DNA of 7,834 nt from Chersky-822 sp035509195 (GTDB lineage: Bacteria; Actinomycetota; Actinomycetes; Streptosporangiales; Streptosporangiaceae), in the NCBI GenBank assembly GCA_035509195.1, contig DATJLT010000213.1:1-7834 (forward strand), given 5' to 3'. The position numbers were made by a program, and so were the translations under genes. Under the pieces are notes generated by a model that saw only the letters and a list, made by a program, of their open reading frames with translations, was not told where the DNA came from and did no database searches. Each line of letters opens with the position of its first letter. Within the stretch, counting starts at the first letter, position 1. This document shows, in pieces, positions 1 through 6,609 of the stretch.

Positions 1-156
1 GTCGCGGCCGCGGCCTGCATGTTCAGGGCTGACCAGTTGCCCGCGGCCGCCCACCCGGTCGCGATCTTGTCTGGCGGCAACGTCGACCCTGAGATGCTGG
101 CAGGCATTCTGGGATCACGGGAGGCGAGCGACGCGCTCGCCCCGGTCAGCGGATAA
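1..156 (+). CDS. 3' end of a PLP-dependent threonine dehydratase / serine racemase-type enzyme (partial)
   Basis: The frame is open from base 1 to a TAA at 154-156 and gives the last 51 residues of a protein whose start lies outside the window. It contains the segment VAILSGGNVD (residues 20-29 of the fragment). In fold-type II PLP enzymes such as threonine ammonia-lyase and serine racemase, this is the C-terminal motif whose serine contacts the pyridine nitrogen of the cofactor. These enzymes deaminate threonine/serine or racemise serine in the cytoplasm. The protein ends about 25 residues after the motif, so there is no C-terminal ACT domain. That fits a catabolic (TdcB-like) dehydratase or a racemase better than the isoleucine-regulated biosynthetic IlvA. 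The exact substrate cannot be decided from this fragment. The next gene starts 13 bases downstream on the same strand and could be co-transcribed. Confidence 0.8.
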   Translation, partial: VAAAACMFRADQLPAAAHPVAILSGGNVDPEMLAGILGSREASDALAPVSG

Positions 157-169
157 GGTTAATGACGTT

Positions 170-412
170 ATGCGTGCCACCCTTTTCTACACGGTCCTGC
201 GGTTCGGGCTGTTCATCGCGGTATTCGGGCTGCTCTGGCTGGCCGGGGTCCGCAGCGTCCTGCTGCTCGCGCTGGCCATCTTGATCAGCGGAATACTCAG
301 CTATTTCGTGCTGAACAACCAGCGCGCGGCAATGTCAGGTGCGATCAGCCGCCGTATTACCGACTTCCGCGAGCGCCTGGACGCCGGAACCCGCGCGGAA
401 GACGACGACTAG
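170..412 (+). CDS. Small DUF4229-type integral membrane protein
   Basis: This 80-residue protein starts at ATG 170, with AAGG at 155-158 about 11 bases upstream as a modest ribosome binding site. Two hydrophobic segments (about residues 6-26 and 29-48) are separated by a short loop (AGVRS), forming a helical hairpin. The rest is a charged tail of about 30 residues (NNQRAAM..., RRITDFRERLD) ending in acidic residues. The pattern of a hairpin, an (L)SYFVL segment and a charged cytoplasmic tail matches my memory of the actinobacterial DUF4229 family, whose function is unknown. The positively charged residues after the second helix suggest that both termini face the cytoplasm. It lies 13 bases after the PLP-enzyme gene and is convergent with the sulfate-activation gene, whose stop codon is 13 bases away. 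The coding call is firm. The family name comes from pattern recognition only. Confidence 0.85.
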   Translation: MRATLFYTVLRFGLFIAVFGLLWLAGVRSVLLLALAILISGILSYFVLNNQRAAMSGAISRRITDFRERLDAGTRAEDDD

Positions 413-423
413 CCGCCCGCGGC
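411..423. repeat. 13-base GC hairpin at a convergent 3' junction (copy 1)
   Basis: AGCCGCCCGCGGC folds into a short stem (GCCG/CGGC around a CCCG loop) and fills almost all of the gap between the convergent stop codons at 412 and 426. The same 13 bases recur at 7642-7654, near the other convergent junction. There is no T-run, so it is not a classical intrinsic terminator. In GC-rich DNA such a short match can arise by chance. Confidence 0.3.
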
Positions 424-425
424 AT

Positions 426-1922
426 CTAGCTCTCCTTCAGCCAGCCGCCATCGGTCAGCATCTTCATGATCGCTGCTGTCGCCTGCTCACGGCTGATGAC
501 CGAGGTATCGATGACCAGCATCGCGTCGGCTGGCTCCTCGTAAGGGTCAGATATCCCCGTGAATTGCTCGATGAGCCCGGCCCGCGCCTTCGCGTACAGG
601 CCCTTGCGGTCCCTGGCCTCGCAAACCTCGACCGGCGTAGCCACGTGGATCAGCAGGAAGTCGCCTACTTCTGAGACCATGCGCCTGGCACGCTCCCTGG
701 CTTCAGCAAAAGGCGCGACCGGTGCGCAGATCGCGATGCCGCCGTGCTTGGCGACCTCGGCGGCCACGTAGCCGATCCTGGCGATGTTGAGGTCGCGGTC
801 GGCCCGGCTGAAGCCGAGCCCGGCAGAGAGCAGCGAGCGAACCAGATCGCCGTCGAGCAGCGAGACCTGCCGGCCGCCATATTCAGCGAGCTGGTCCCGC
901 AGGTCCCTGGCGATCGTTGACTTGCCCGAACCGGATAGTCCGGTCAGGAACAGCACGAAACCCCGCTCAGACCGCGGCGGCCGCGCGTGCCGCAACTCAT
1001 CGACGACCGGCGGAGGCGCGAACCAGTCAGGAACCTGGGCGCCGGTGTCCAGCATGTCGGCGAGCTGGTCGGGCGTCAGATCAGCGATCTCCGTGCCCGC
1101 CTCGATCAGCGCGTGCGGCCGCCAGACCTCCGCCCGCTGGTCATAGGCCCAGTCCCCGGCGCTGACGACAGGTATCGGCAGCTCAGCGACGTCAGATCCG
1201 ACCGGCGACATCAGATGCGTAGCACCGTATGCCGCCGCGACGATCGCCTCGGCCGCGACCATGCGCTCAGGAGGTACCGGCCGTGCGGCGAGCGGCACAG
1301 GGACGACCAGGGTCCCGGCGGGCAAGCTCCTGGCCGCCGCCAGCACGGAACGGACGAGCGATTCTGGCTGCCGCACCACCTCCGCCTGGCCAGCCACGAG
1401 CGGCAGCAGCAGCACTCGCGCCTTAAGCTGCCCGGCCAGGTGCCTGAGCTGCCCGATCTGCCGTCGTCCCAGCGGCGCCCTGGTGGCAAACGCCAGGACA
1501 GGACCCTCCCCGAGGGAAGCCCTGGCCTGCTCTGGCGAGATCATCAGCCGGCGGAACGAGCCGTGCTCGACCGGCCGGTTCAAGGTGACTGGACCAGCCA
1601 GCCGCACGAGTCGCTCCTCGGGCAGCGCAGTGCGCGACTCAACGCGAAGAGCCGCGAGCGGCGTCCCCTCAGGGTCGCTCAGCATTACCCGGGCGGCCGA
1701 GTCAGGTACGGCGCCTGCGGGCACGTCAAGCGTTACAGGAACCGGCCATGGCGTCCCGTCGGCCAGTTTCCCCTCCGCCGTCACCGACGCGACATCGGCC
1801 GAGCTCATGAAGCCGCGCAACGGCGCGAACGCGCCGGACAAGAGCAGCTCGAGGTCGCCGAGCTGCCCGGCGTCCAAGGTCAGCGAGGCCTCGCTTTGCG
1901 GCACCGTCGCGCTAGCGGTCAC
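426..1922 (-). CDS. cysC: Adenylylsulfate kinase (CysC) fused to a degenerate ATP-sulfurylase-like N-terminal domain
   Basis: This is a 498-residue cytoplasmic protein. The start is GTG at 1922-1920, with GGAGG (plus-strand 1928-1932) 5 bases upstream. The C-terminal half (about 315-498) is an APS kinase, which phosphorylates adenylylsulfate with ATP to give PAPS in sulfate activation. It has the P-loop GLSGSGKST (328-336), LDGD (356-359), GFSRADRDLNIARIG (370-384), CEARDRKGLYAKARAG (434-449) and FTGISDPYE (454-462), all as in active enzymes. Residues about 12-300 resemble ATP sulfurylase: LGDLELLLSGAFAPLRGFM (21-39) matches its PUA-like start, and GATH (233-236) is retained. The catalytic motifs are lost. 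The QTRNPLHRGH site reads ATRAPLGRRQ (146-155), with both histidines replaced (G152, Q155), and the GRDHAG loop reads SPVGSD (239-244). I infer an active kinase with a catalytically dead sulfurylase-like domain. No cysD/cysN/cysH lies nearby. The gene is divergent from mfd. Confidence 0.9.
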   Translation of the reverse strand: MTASATVPQSEASLTLDAGQLGDLELLLSGAFAPLRGFMSSADVASVTAEGKLADGTPWPVPVTLDVPAGAVPDSAARVMLSDPEGTPLAALRVESRTALPEERLVRLAGPVTLNRPVEHGSFRRLMISPEQARASLGEGPVLAFATRAPLGRRQIGQLRHLAGQLKARVLLLPLVAGQAEVVRQPESLVRSVLAAARSLPAGTLVVPVPLAARPVPPERMVAAEAIVAAAYGATHLMSPVGSDVAELPIPVVSAGDWAYDQRAEVWRPHALIEAGTEIADLTPDQLADMLDTGAQVPDWFAPPPVVDELRHARPPRSERGFVLFLTGLSGSGKSTIARDLRDQLAEYGGRQVSLLDGDLVRSLLSAGLGFSRADRDLNIARIGYVAAEVAKHGGIAICAPVAPFAEARERARRMVSEVGDFLLIHVATPVEVCEARDRKGLYAKARAGLIEQFTGISDPYEEPADAMLVIDTSVISREQATAAIMKMLTDGGWLKES

Positions 1923-1971
1923 GGTTTCCTCCGTCCAGCCTTCCTCCGGGCACCCCGTACACTAGTCGTAT

Positions 1972-1995
1972 CCCGCGTTCAAGCCTGAACGCGGG
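1972..1995. promoter_or_regulatory. Perfect 10-bp inverted repeat / stem-loop in the cysC–mfd intergenic region
   Basis: CCCGCGTTCA (1972-1981) pairs perfectly with TGAACGCGGG (1986-1995) around a 4-base AGCC loop. It lies 40 bases before the mfd ATG and 49 bases before the cysC GTG, where a terminator for either gene is not expected, and no T-run follows. AAGCC (1981-1985) can alternatively pair with GGCTT (1994-1998), which would exclude the first stem. It could be a dimeric-regulator operator or a leader RNA hairpin. The symmetry is certain, the role is inference. Confidence 0.6.
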
Positions 1996-2021
1996 CTTGT
2001 CGTGCTGTCCGCATGGACTCC

Positions 2022-2028
2022 AGGGGAC
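2022..2028 (+). promoter_or_regulatory. Ribosome binding site deciding the mfd start
   Basis: AGGGGAC at 2022-2028 places a purine-rich Shine-Dalgarno about 9 bases before ATG 2036. The frame is open further upstream to a TTG at 1997, but that codon has no suitable site in front of it and would start just after the stem-loop. ATG 2036 is therefore preferred. Confidence 0.65.
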
Positions 2029-2035
2029 TTTCGCT

Positions 2036-5000
2036 ATGAGCCTGACCGGTCTCATCGGCGCCGTTGCCGAAGACCCGCAGCTAAGAAGCGCCATCGACTA
2101 TCTCAGCCAGCCAGGAGCCGGCGACGCCGACCTGATCGCGCCGGCACCGCTGCGCCCCGTCCTCGTGGCCGCGCTCGCCAGCCTCCCGGTGAGTGCGCCC
2201 TTCGTTCTCGCGGTCACGGCGACCGCGAGGGAGGCAGAAGACCTCGCAGACTCACTCGGCTCGCTGCTGCCAGATCCGCACGCGGCCGCCTACTTCCCTG
2301 CCTGGGAAACGCTGCCGCACGAGCGCCTCTCGCCCAGGTCAGATACCTCTGGCAGGCGCCTTGCCGTGCTGCGCAGGCTGGTCAGCCCCGACCAGGGCGA
2401 CCCCAAGTCCGGCCCGCTCAAGGTCGTCGCCACTCCGATACGCAGCGTCCTGCAGCCTCTCGTCGGCGGTCTCGGCCAGCTAGAGCCTGTCAGGCTTGAC
2501 GTCGGCGACCAGGCCGACCTGGAAGATACGGTGACCAGGCTCGTCGAGATCGGCTATGCCCGCGTCGACCTGGTACAGAACAGAGGCGAGATCGCCGTGC
2601 GCGGCGGCATCGTCGACGTGTTCCCGCCGACAGAGGAACACCCGCTGCGCATCGAGTTCTTCGGCTCTGAGATCGAGGAGATCCGCCCCTTCAAGGCCGC
2701 CGACCAGCGCTCGCTCGGCAACAATACCGAGTACCTGTGGGCGCCGCCCTGCCGTGAGCTGCTGCTGACACCAACCGTGCGGCACCGTGCCAAGCAACTC
2801 GCCGCTGAATACCCTGGCCTCGGCGACGTGCTCGGCAAGCTCGCCGACGGCATCACGGTCGAGGGCATGGAGGCCTTCGCGCCGCTGCTTGCTGACCGGA
2901 TGGAACTGCTGCTCGATTCCCTGCCGCAGGGCGCGATCGCCGTCGCGTGCGACCCAGAGCGCATCAGGACGAGGGCCGCCGACCTCGTCCGCACCAGCCA
3001 GGAATTCCTCGAGGCATCCTGGGTCAACGCCTCCGTCGGCGGCCAGGTGCCGATCGATCTTGGCGGCGCGGCCTTCCGCCCGGTCACCGACGTGCGCCTG
3101 GCGGCCGCCGATCTCGGCATTAAATGGTGGACGCTTTCCCCGTTCGCCGCGGAAGGTCAAGATCTTGAGCTTTCAGTAAGCACCCCGCCACTGCCGCCCG
3201 CACCGGGCTCGACCACGGAGCAGCCGAGCCCGCCTCGCCTGGCCGACCCGCTCGACCCTGCCGACCCGCTCGCCGTGCCTGGCTGGCTCGGCCAGGCCGC
3301 CGCCGCGCGCCGGTCAGCGTCATCGTCACCGCCAGCGCAGGAGGCAATCGCTCCTCCCGAGGCCCCGCCTTCTGTTCCGGCAACGAACACCACGGACGCG
3401 CATCACCGCGAGCCTTTCGTCATGCGGGCACTGCCCGCGACCGCCTACCACGGCGACACGGCCAAGGTGCTTTCCGACGTCCGCGGCTGGCTCAAGGGCG
3501 GCTGGCGGGTCGTGCTCGTGACCGAGGGACATGGCCCGGCTCAGCGTCTGGCCGAGATGCTGCGCAACGCCGAGCTTGGCGCCAGGACCGCCGACCTGGA
3601 CACGCCGCCTGAGCCGAGCGTGGCCGTGGTCGCGACGGGCGAGCTTGAGTCTGGGTTCGTGTGGGACGGACTCAAGCTGGCCGTGCTGTCCGAGGCCGAC
3701 CTGGCCGGCCAGCGGCAGGGATCAAGGGACCGCACCAGGATGCCGAGCCGTCGCCGTGGCGGTATCGACCCGCTGCAGCTCACGCCGGGCGACTACATCG
3801 TGCACAGCCAGCACGGCGTCGGCCGCTACCTGGAGATGACGAGCCGCACGATCCAGGGCGCCACCCGTGAGTACCTGGTCATCGAGTACGCCCCCAGCAA
3901 GCGCGGCCAGCCGCCCGACCGTCTCTACCTTCCCACCGACCAGCTTGACGAGGTCACCAGGTACTCGGGCGGAGAAGCCCCGAGCTTGCACAGGCTCGGG
4001 GGCGCGGACTGGGCGAAGACCAAGGGCCGTGCCCGCAAGGCTGTAAGAGAGATCGCCGCCCAGCTCATCAGGCTGTATTCGGCTCGCGTGGCTTCGCCTG
4101 GGCACGCGTTCGGTCAGGATTCGCCCTGGCAGCGCGAGCTTGAGGACGCGTTCCCCTACGCCGAGACACCTGACCAGCTTGCCGCGATCGATGAGATCAA
4201 GCAGGACATGGAAAAGCCGATTCCGATGGACCGGCTGGTCTGCGGCGATGTCGGGTACGGGAAGACCGAACTTGCCGTGCGCGCGGCGTTCAAGGCCGTG
4301 CAGGACGGCAAGCAGGTCGCTGTCCTCTGCCCGACCACGCTGCTCGTGCAGCAGCACATGGCGACGTTCGGCGAGCGGTACGGGCCTTTCCCCGTGGTGC
4401 TCAAGGCGATGTCGCGGTTCCAGTCAGACTCCGAGGTCACGGCGACCCAGGCCGGGCTGTCCGAAGGGACAGTCGACATCGTGATCGGCACGCACCGGCT
4501 GCTCTCGCCGGAGGTCAGGTTCAAAGATCTCGGCCTGATCATCATCGATGAGGAGCAGAGGTTCGGCGTCGAGCACAAGGAGTACCTGAAGTCGATGCGG
4601 ACTCAGGTGGACGTGCTCTCGATGTCAGCTACCCCGATCCCTCGAACCTTGGAAATGGGCGTAGCGGGAATCAGGGAAATGTCTACCATCTTGACGCCGC
4701 CCGAGGAGCGTCACCCGGTGCTGACTTTTGTCGGACCGTATGAAGAAAAGCAGATAGCGGCCGCTATCCGGCGTGAGCTGCTGCGCGATGGCCAGACCTT
4801 CTTCGTGCATAACCGGGTCTCTTCGATCGGCAAGGTCGCGGCGAGGATAGCCGAGCTGGTACCTGAGGCGCGGATCGCGGTCGCGCACGGGCAGATGAAC
4901 GAGCATCAGCTAGAAAAGATCATGGTCGACTTCTGGAACCGCGAGTCCGACGTCCTCGTCAGCACCACGATCGTGGAATCCGGTCTTGACATACCGAACG

Positions 5001-5881
5001 CGAACACCCTGATCGTGGACCGCGCCGACATGTACGGGCTTTCTCAGCTTCACCAGCTCAGGGGCCGGGTCGGGCGCAGCAGGGAGCGCGGGTACGCGTA
5101 CTTCCTCTTCCCGCCGGAAAAGCCGATGACCGAGACCGCGCACGAGCGGCTCGCGACGGTGGCTCAGCACACCGAGATGGGCGCGGGCATGTTCGTCGCG
5201 ATGAAGGACCTCGAGATCAGGGGCGCCGGCAACTTGCTCGGCGGCGAGCAGTCAGGGCACATCGCCGGGGTCGGCTTTGACCTCTACGTGCGCATGATCG
5301 GGGAGGCCGTGCAGGAGATGCGCGGCGATGGCGCCGCCGAGCGGCCAGAGGTGCGGGTCGAGCTCCCCGTCGACGCGCACATCCCGCATGACTACGTACC
5401 AGGCGAGCGGCTCAGGCTCGAGGCTTATACGGCGATCGCGGCGATCGATTCGGACGCCGACATCAAGTCCGTGCTCGAGGAACTGACCGACAGGTTCGGG
5501 CCGCCGCCCAACGCCGTGCTCAACCTGCTCGAGGTAGCCAAGTTGCGGTTCAAGGCCAGGCGGGCCGGCCTCACCGACATCGGGCAGCAGGGCAATCACA
5601 TCAGGTTCGCGCCCGTAGAGTTGCCTGAGTCGAAGCAGATGCGAGTGCAGCGGCTGTACCCGAAGACACTGCTTAAGCCGGCGGTGCGTACGATGCTTGT
5701 GCCGGTGCCAAAGGTCGGCAGCCGCCCTGGATCCCGTTCGGCCGGGCCTGGCAGGCTGAGCACCAGTGCCGGGTCGGCTTCGCCGCTAGGGGCGCCCGCG
5801 CTGCGCGACGGCGAGTTGCTTGCCTGGTGCGAGGAGCTGGTTGAGTCGATCCTCGCTGATCAACCGGTTGCTGAGAAGTAG
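2036..5881 (+). CDS. mfd: Transcription-repair coupling factor Mfd
   Basis: This 1281-residue protein is Mfd, a DNA translocase that pushes RNA polymerase stalled at lesions off the template and recruits UvrA for nucleotide excision repair. Residues 1-370 form the UvrB-like module (FPAWETLPHERLSP about 87-100, VRGGIVDVFPP 188-198). A Pro/Ala/Ser-rich insertion spans about 383-460. Domain 3 includes WRVVLVTEGHGPAQRL. The CarD-like RNAP-interacting domain begins at LTPGDYIVHSQHGVGRY (582-598). The RecG-like motor has Walker A GDVGYGKTE (737-745), CPTTLLVQQH (765-774), DEEQ (838-841), SATPIPRTL (864-872) and QLRGRVGRS (1007-1015). The TRG motif DLEIRGAGNLLGGEQSGH is at 1058-1075, and the TRCF C-terminal domain at about 1118-1257+ includes a Gly/Ser/Pro-rich stretch (about 1228-1257). 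All motor motifs look intact. From memory, related Mfd proteins are about 1150-1230 residues, and the excess here is explained by the two low-complexity stretches. It is followed 17 bases later by the lipoprotein gene. Confidence 0.98.
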   Translation: MSLTGLIGAVAEDPQLRSAIDYLSQPGAGDADLIAPAPLRPVLVAALASLPVSAPFVLAVTATAREAEDLADSLGSLLPDPHAAAYFPAWETLPHERLSPRSDTSGRRLAVLRRLVSPDQGDPKSGPLKVVATPIRSVLQPLVGGLGQLEPVRLDVGDQADLEDTVTRLVEIGYARVDLVQNRGEIAVRGGIVDVFPPTEEHPLRIEFFGSEIEEIRPFKAADQRSLGNNTEYLWAPPCRELLLTPTVRHRAKQLAAEYPGLGDVLGKLADGITVEGMEAFAPLLADRMELLLDSLPQGAIAVACDPERIRTRAADLVRTSQEFLEASWVNASVGGQVPIDLGGAAFRPVTDVRLAAADLGIKWWTLSPFAAEGQDLELSVSTPPLPPAPGSTTEQPSPPRLADPLDPADPLAVPGWLGQAAAARRSASSSPPAQEAIAPPEAPPSVPATNTTDAHHREPFVMRALPATAYHGDTAKVLSDVRGWLKGGWRVVLVTEGHGPAQRLAEMLRNAELGARTADLDTPPEPSVAVVATGELESGFVWDGLKLAVLSEADLAGQRQGSRDRTRMPSRRRGGIDPLQLTPGDYIVHSQHGVGRYLEMTSRTIQGATREYLVIEYAPSKRGQPPDRLYLPTDQLDEVTRYSGGEAPSLHRLGGADWAKTKGRARKAVREIAAQLIRLYSARVASPGHAFGQDSPWQRELEDAFPYAETPDQLAAIDEIKQDMEKPIPMDRLVCGDVGYGKTELAVRAAFKAVQDGKQVAVLCPTTLLVQQHMATFGERYGPFPVVLKAMSRFQSDSEVTATQAGLSEGTVDIVIGTHRLLSPEVRFKDLGLIIIDEEQRFGVEHKEYLKSMRTQVDVLSMSATPIPRTLEMGVAGIREMSTILTPPEERHPVLTFVGPYEEKQIAAAIRRELLRDGQTFFVHNRVSSIGKVAARIAELVPEARIAVAHGQMNEHQLEKIMVDFWNRESDVLVSTTIVESGLDIPNANTLIVDRADMYGLSQLHQLRGRVGRSRERGYAYFLFPPEKPMTETAHERLATVAQHTEMGAGMFVAMKDLEIRGAGNLLGGEQSGHIAGVGFDLYVRMIGEAVQEMRGDGAAERPEVRVELPVDAHIPHDYVPGERLRLEAYTAIAAIDSDADIKSVLEELTDRFGPPPNAVLNLLEVAKLRFKARRAGLTDIGQQGNHIRFAPVELPESKQMRVQRLYPKTLLKPAVRTMLVPVPKVGSRPGSRSAGPGRLSTSAGSASPLGAPALRDGELLAWCEELVESILADQPVAEK
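3182..3415 (+). other. Pro/Ala/Ser-rich low-complexity linker insertion within mfd
   Basis: These codons specify Mfd residues about 383-460, dominated by Pro, Ala, Ser, Thr and Asp. They separate the end of the UvrB-like module (SPFA, 368-371) from domain 3 (YHGDT, 471-475). As I recall other actinobacterial Mfd proteins, this junction is a short linker of a few tens of residues. The insertion keeps the frame and the GC bias of the gene, so it is coding and probably disordered rather than a sequencing artefact. Confidence 0.75.
3242..3272 (+). repeat. Imperfect 18-bp tandem duplication in the Mfd linker
   Basis: GCCGACCCGCTCG occurs at 3242-3254 and again at 3260-3272, a period of 18 bases that gives ADPLDP-ADPLAV in the protein. 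This suggests that the linker grew by in-frame tandem duplication. The period equals that of the array at 7681-7788, but the sequence is unrelated. Confidence 0.6.
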
Positions 5882-5886
5882 TCGAG

Positions 5887-5892
5887 AAGGAG
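5887..5892 (+). promoter_or_regulatory. Ribosome binding site for the lipoprotein gene
   Basis: AAGGAG lies in the 17-base gap after the mfd stop. Two consecutive GTG codons follow. The spacing favours the second (5899), but the first (5896) would add only one residue. Confidence 0.7.
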
Positions 5893-5898
5893 AACGTG

Positions 5899-6609
5899 GT
5901 GCGGCGGATCGGAAAGTGGACCGCTTCGCGGTACGCGGCCGTGGCAGTGGCCGGGCTGGTCGGCGCGGCCGTGATCAGCGGATGCGGGCAGACCAGGCTA
6001 GGCGCCGCCGCTCTCTACGGCAGCCAGCGCATCTCAAGTTCAAAGCTGGCCTCTGAGGTCGCGAACCTGAACGCGGGCTACGAGAAGTACCGAGGCAAGG
6101 TGCAGCTCACCTATACCAAGGCTGACATGCCGCAGGAGGTGCTGACCTGGCTGCTGCGTTTCGCGGCGTTCAATCAGATCGCCGCCAGTCACGACATTCA
6201 CGTTACCCCCGCCGAAGTCCAGAGCCAGCTAAGTGCGCTGAACTCGGAGGTCTCGCAGAACGGTGACACGCTGCCTGAAGCCGCCGTCGGTGCCGGCCTT
6301 CCGCCGAACCTGATCAACGAGCTCGGTACCTGGTTCGCGATCGAGACCAAGCTGCGTGACCAGCTCGACAACGGGGTGACGCCCAAGAGCACGACCGCGT
6401 CGAACAAGCTGGACGCCAAGGTCACGCACTTGCAGTGCCTCGCGGCCAAGAACCTCAACGTCAAGGTCAACCCGCAGTACGGCGTCTTCGACTACGGCCA
6501 GCTCGTGGTCGTGTCCGCGCCAACGCGGTTGTCCGCGACCTCCCCCGCCGCGACCCCTTCGGCCAGTGCTTCGGCAAGCCCGAAGATCCAGACGACGCCG
6601 AAGTGCTAA
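5899..6609 (+). CDS. Secreted lipoprotein with SurA N-terminal-like domain
   Basis: This is a 236-residue predicted lipoprotein. The N-terminus has basic residues (RRIGKW, SR), a hydrophobic core of about 15 residues, and the lipobox ISGC with the lipidated Cys at residue 29, so it should be exported and anchored to the outer face of the membrane. The mature part starts with AALYGSQRISSSKLASEV, resembling the 'A-V-N-G-x-x-I' opening of SurA/PrsA-type chaperones. A mostly helical region to about 160 and a VNPQYGVFDYGQL motif (190-202) follow. No parvulin (PPIase) domain is present, so it would be a chaperone-like or unknown-function protein. The C-terminus (about 210-235) is a Ser/Ala/Pro/Thr-rich tail ending in Cys. 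That Cys and C180 are the only other mature cysteines. AAGGAG at 5887-5892 is 6 bases before GTG 5899 and only 3 before GTG 5896, so I chose 5899. I recall a similar lipoprotein between mfd and mazG in other actinobacteria. Confidence 0.88.
   Translation: MRRIGKWTASRYAAVAVAGLVGAAVISGCGQTRLGAAALYGSQRISSSKLASEVANLNAGYEKYRGKVQLTYTKADMPQEVLTWLLRFAAFNQIAASHDIHVTPAEVQSQLSALNSEVSQNGDTLPEAAVGAGLPPNLINELGTWFAIETKLRDQLDNGVTPKSTTASNKLDAKVTHLQCLAAKNLNVKVNPQYGVFDYGQLVVVSAPTRLSATSPAATPSASASASPKIQTTPKC

Larger units (their letters stand above)
1923..2035. promoter_or_regulatory. Divergent cysC–mfd intergenic promoter region
   Basis: This 113-base region must hold the 5' signals of both divergent genes. Leftward, GGAGG (plus 1928-1932) serves cysC. 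TAC/TAG-rich sequence occurs only around 1957-1971: TACACT at 1958-1963 is a possible rightward -10 element, and TAGTGT (minus, 1964-1959) or TACGGG (minus, 1959-1954, 17 bases from TTGAAC at minus 1982-1977) are possible leftward ones. None has a convincing pair of boxes, so exact promoters are not assigned. The 1972-1995 stem-loop lies downstream of the rightward candidate, in the predicted mfd leader. Confidence 0.4.

Noticed and set aside
426..1922. Calling the protein a fully bifunctional ATP sulfurylase/APS kinase
   Set aside because: Both histidines of the sulfurylase HxxH motif and the GRDHAG loop are replaced, so sulfurylase activity is unlikely.
987..1988. 333-codon open frame on the plus strand, opposite the sulfate-activation gene
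   Set aside because: Its translation is Arg/Gln/Pro-rich with no recognisable domain, while the minus-strand frame has clear APS kinase motifs and a good ribosome binding site. Long antisense frames are expected in GC-rich DNA.
1997..2035. Upstream TTG extension of mfd by 13 residues
   Set aside because: The added residues (MSCCPHGLQGTFA) do not look like an Mfd N-terminus, there is no ribosome binding site before the TTG, and AGGGGAC is well placed for ATG 2036.
2480..3160. 226-codon open frame on the minus strand inside mfd
   Set aside because: It is antisense to conserved Mfd domains with no recognisable motif or start signal, a GC-bias shadow.
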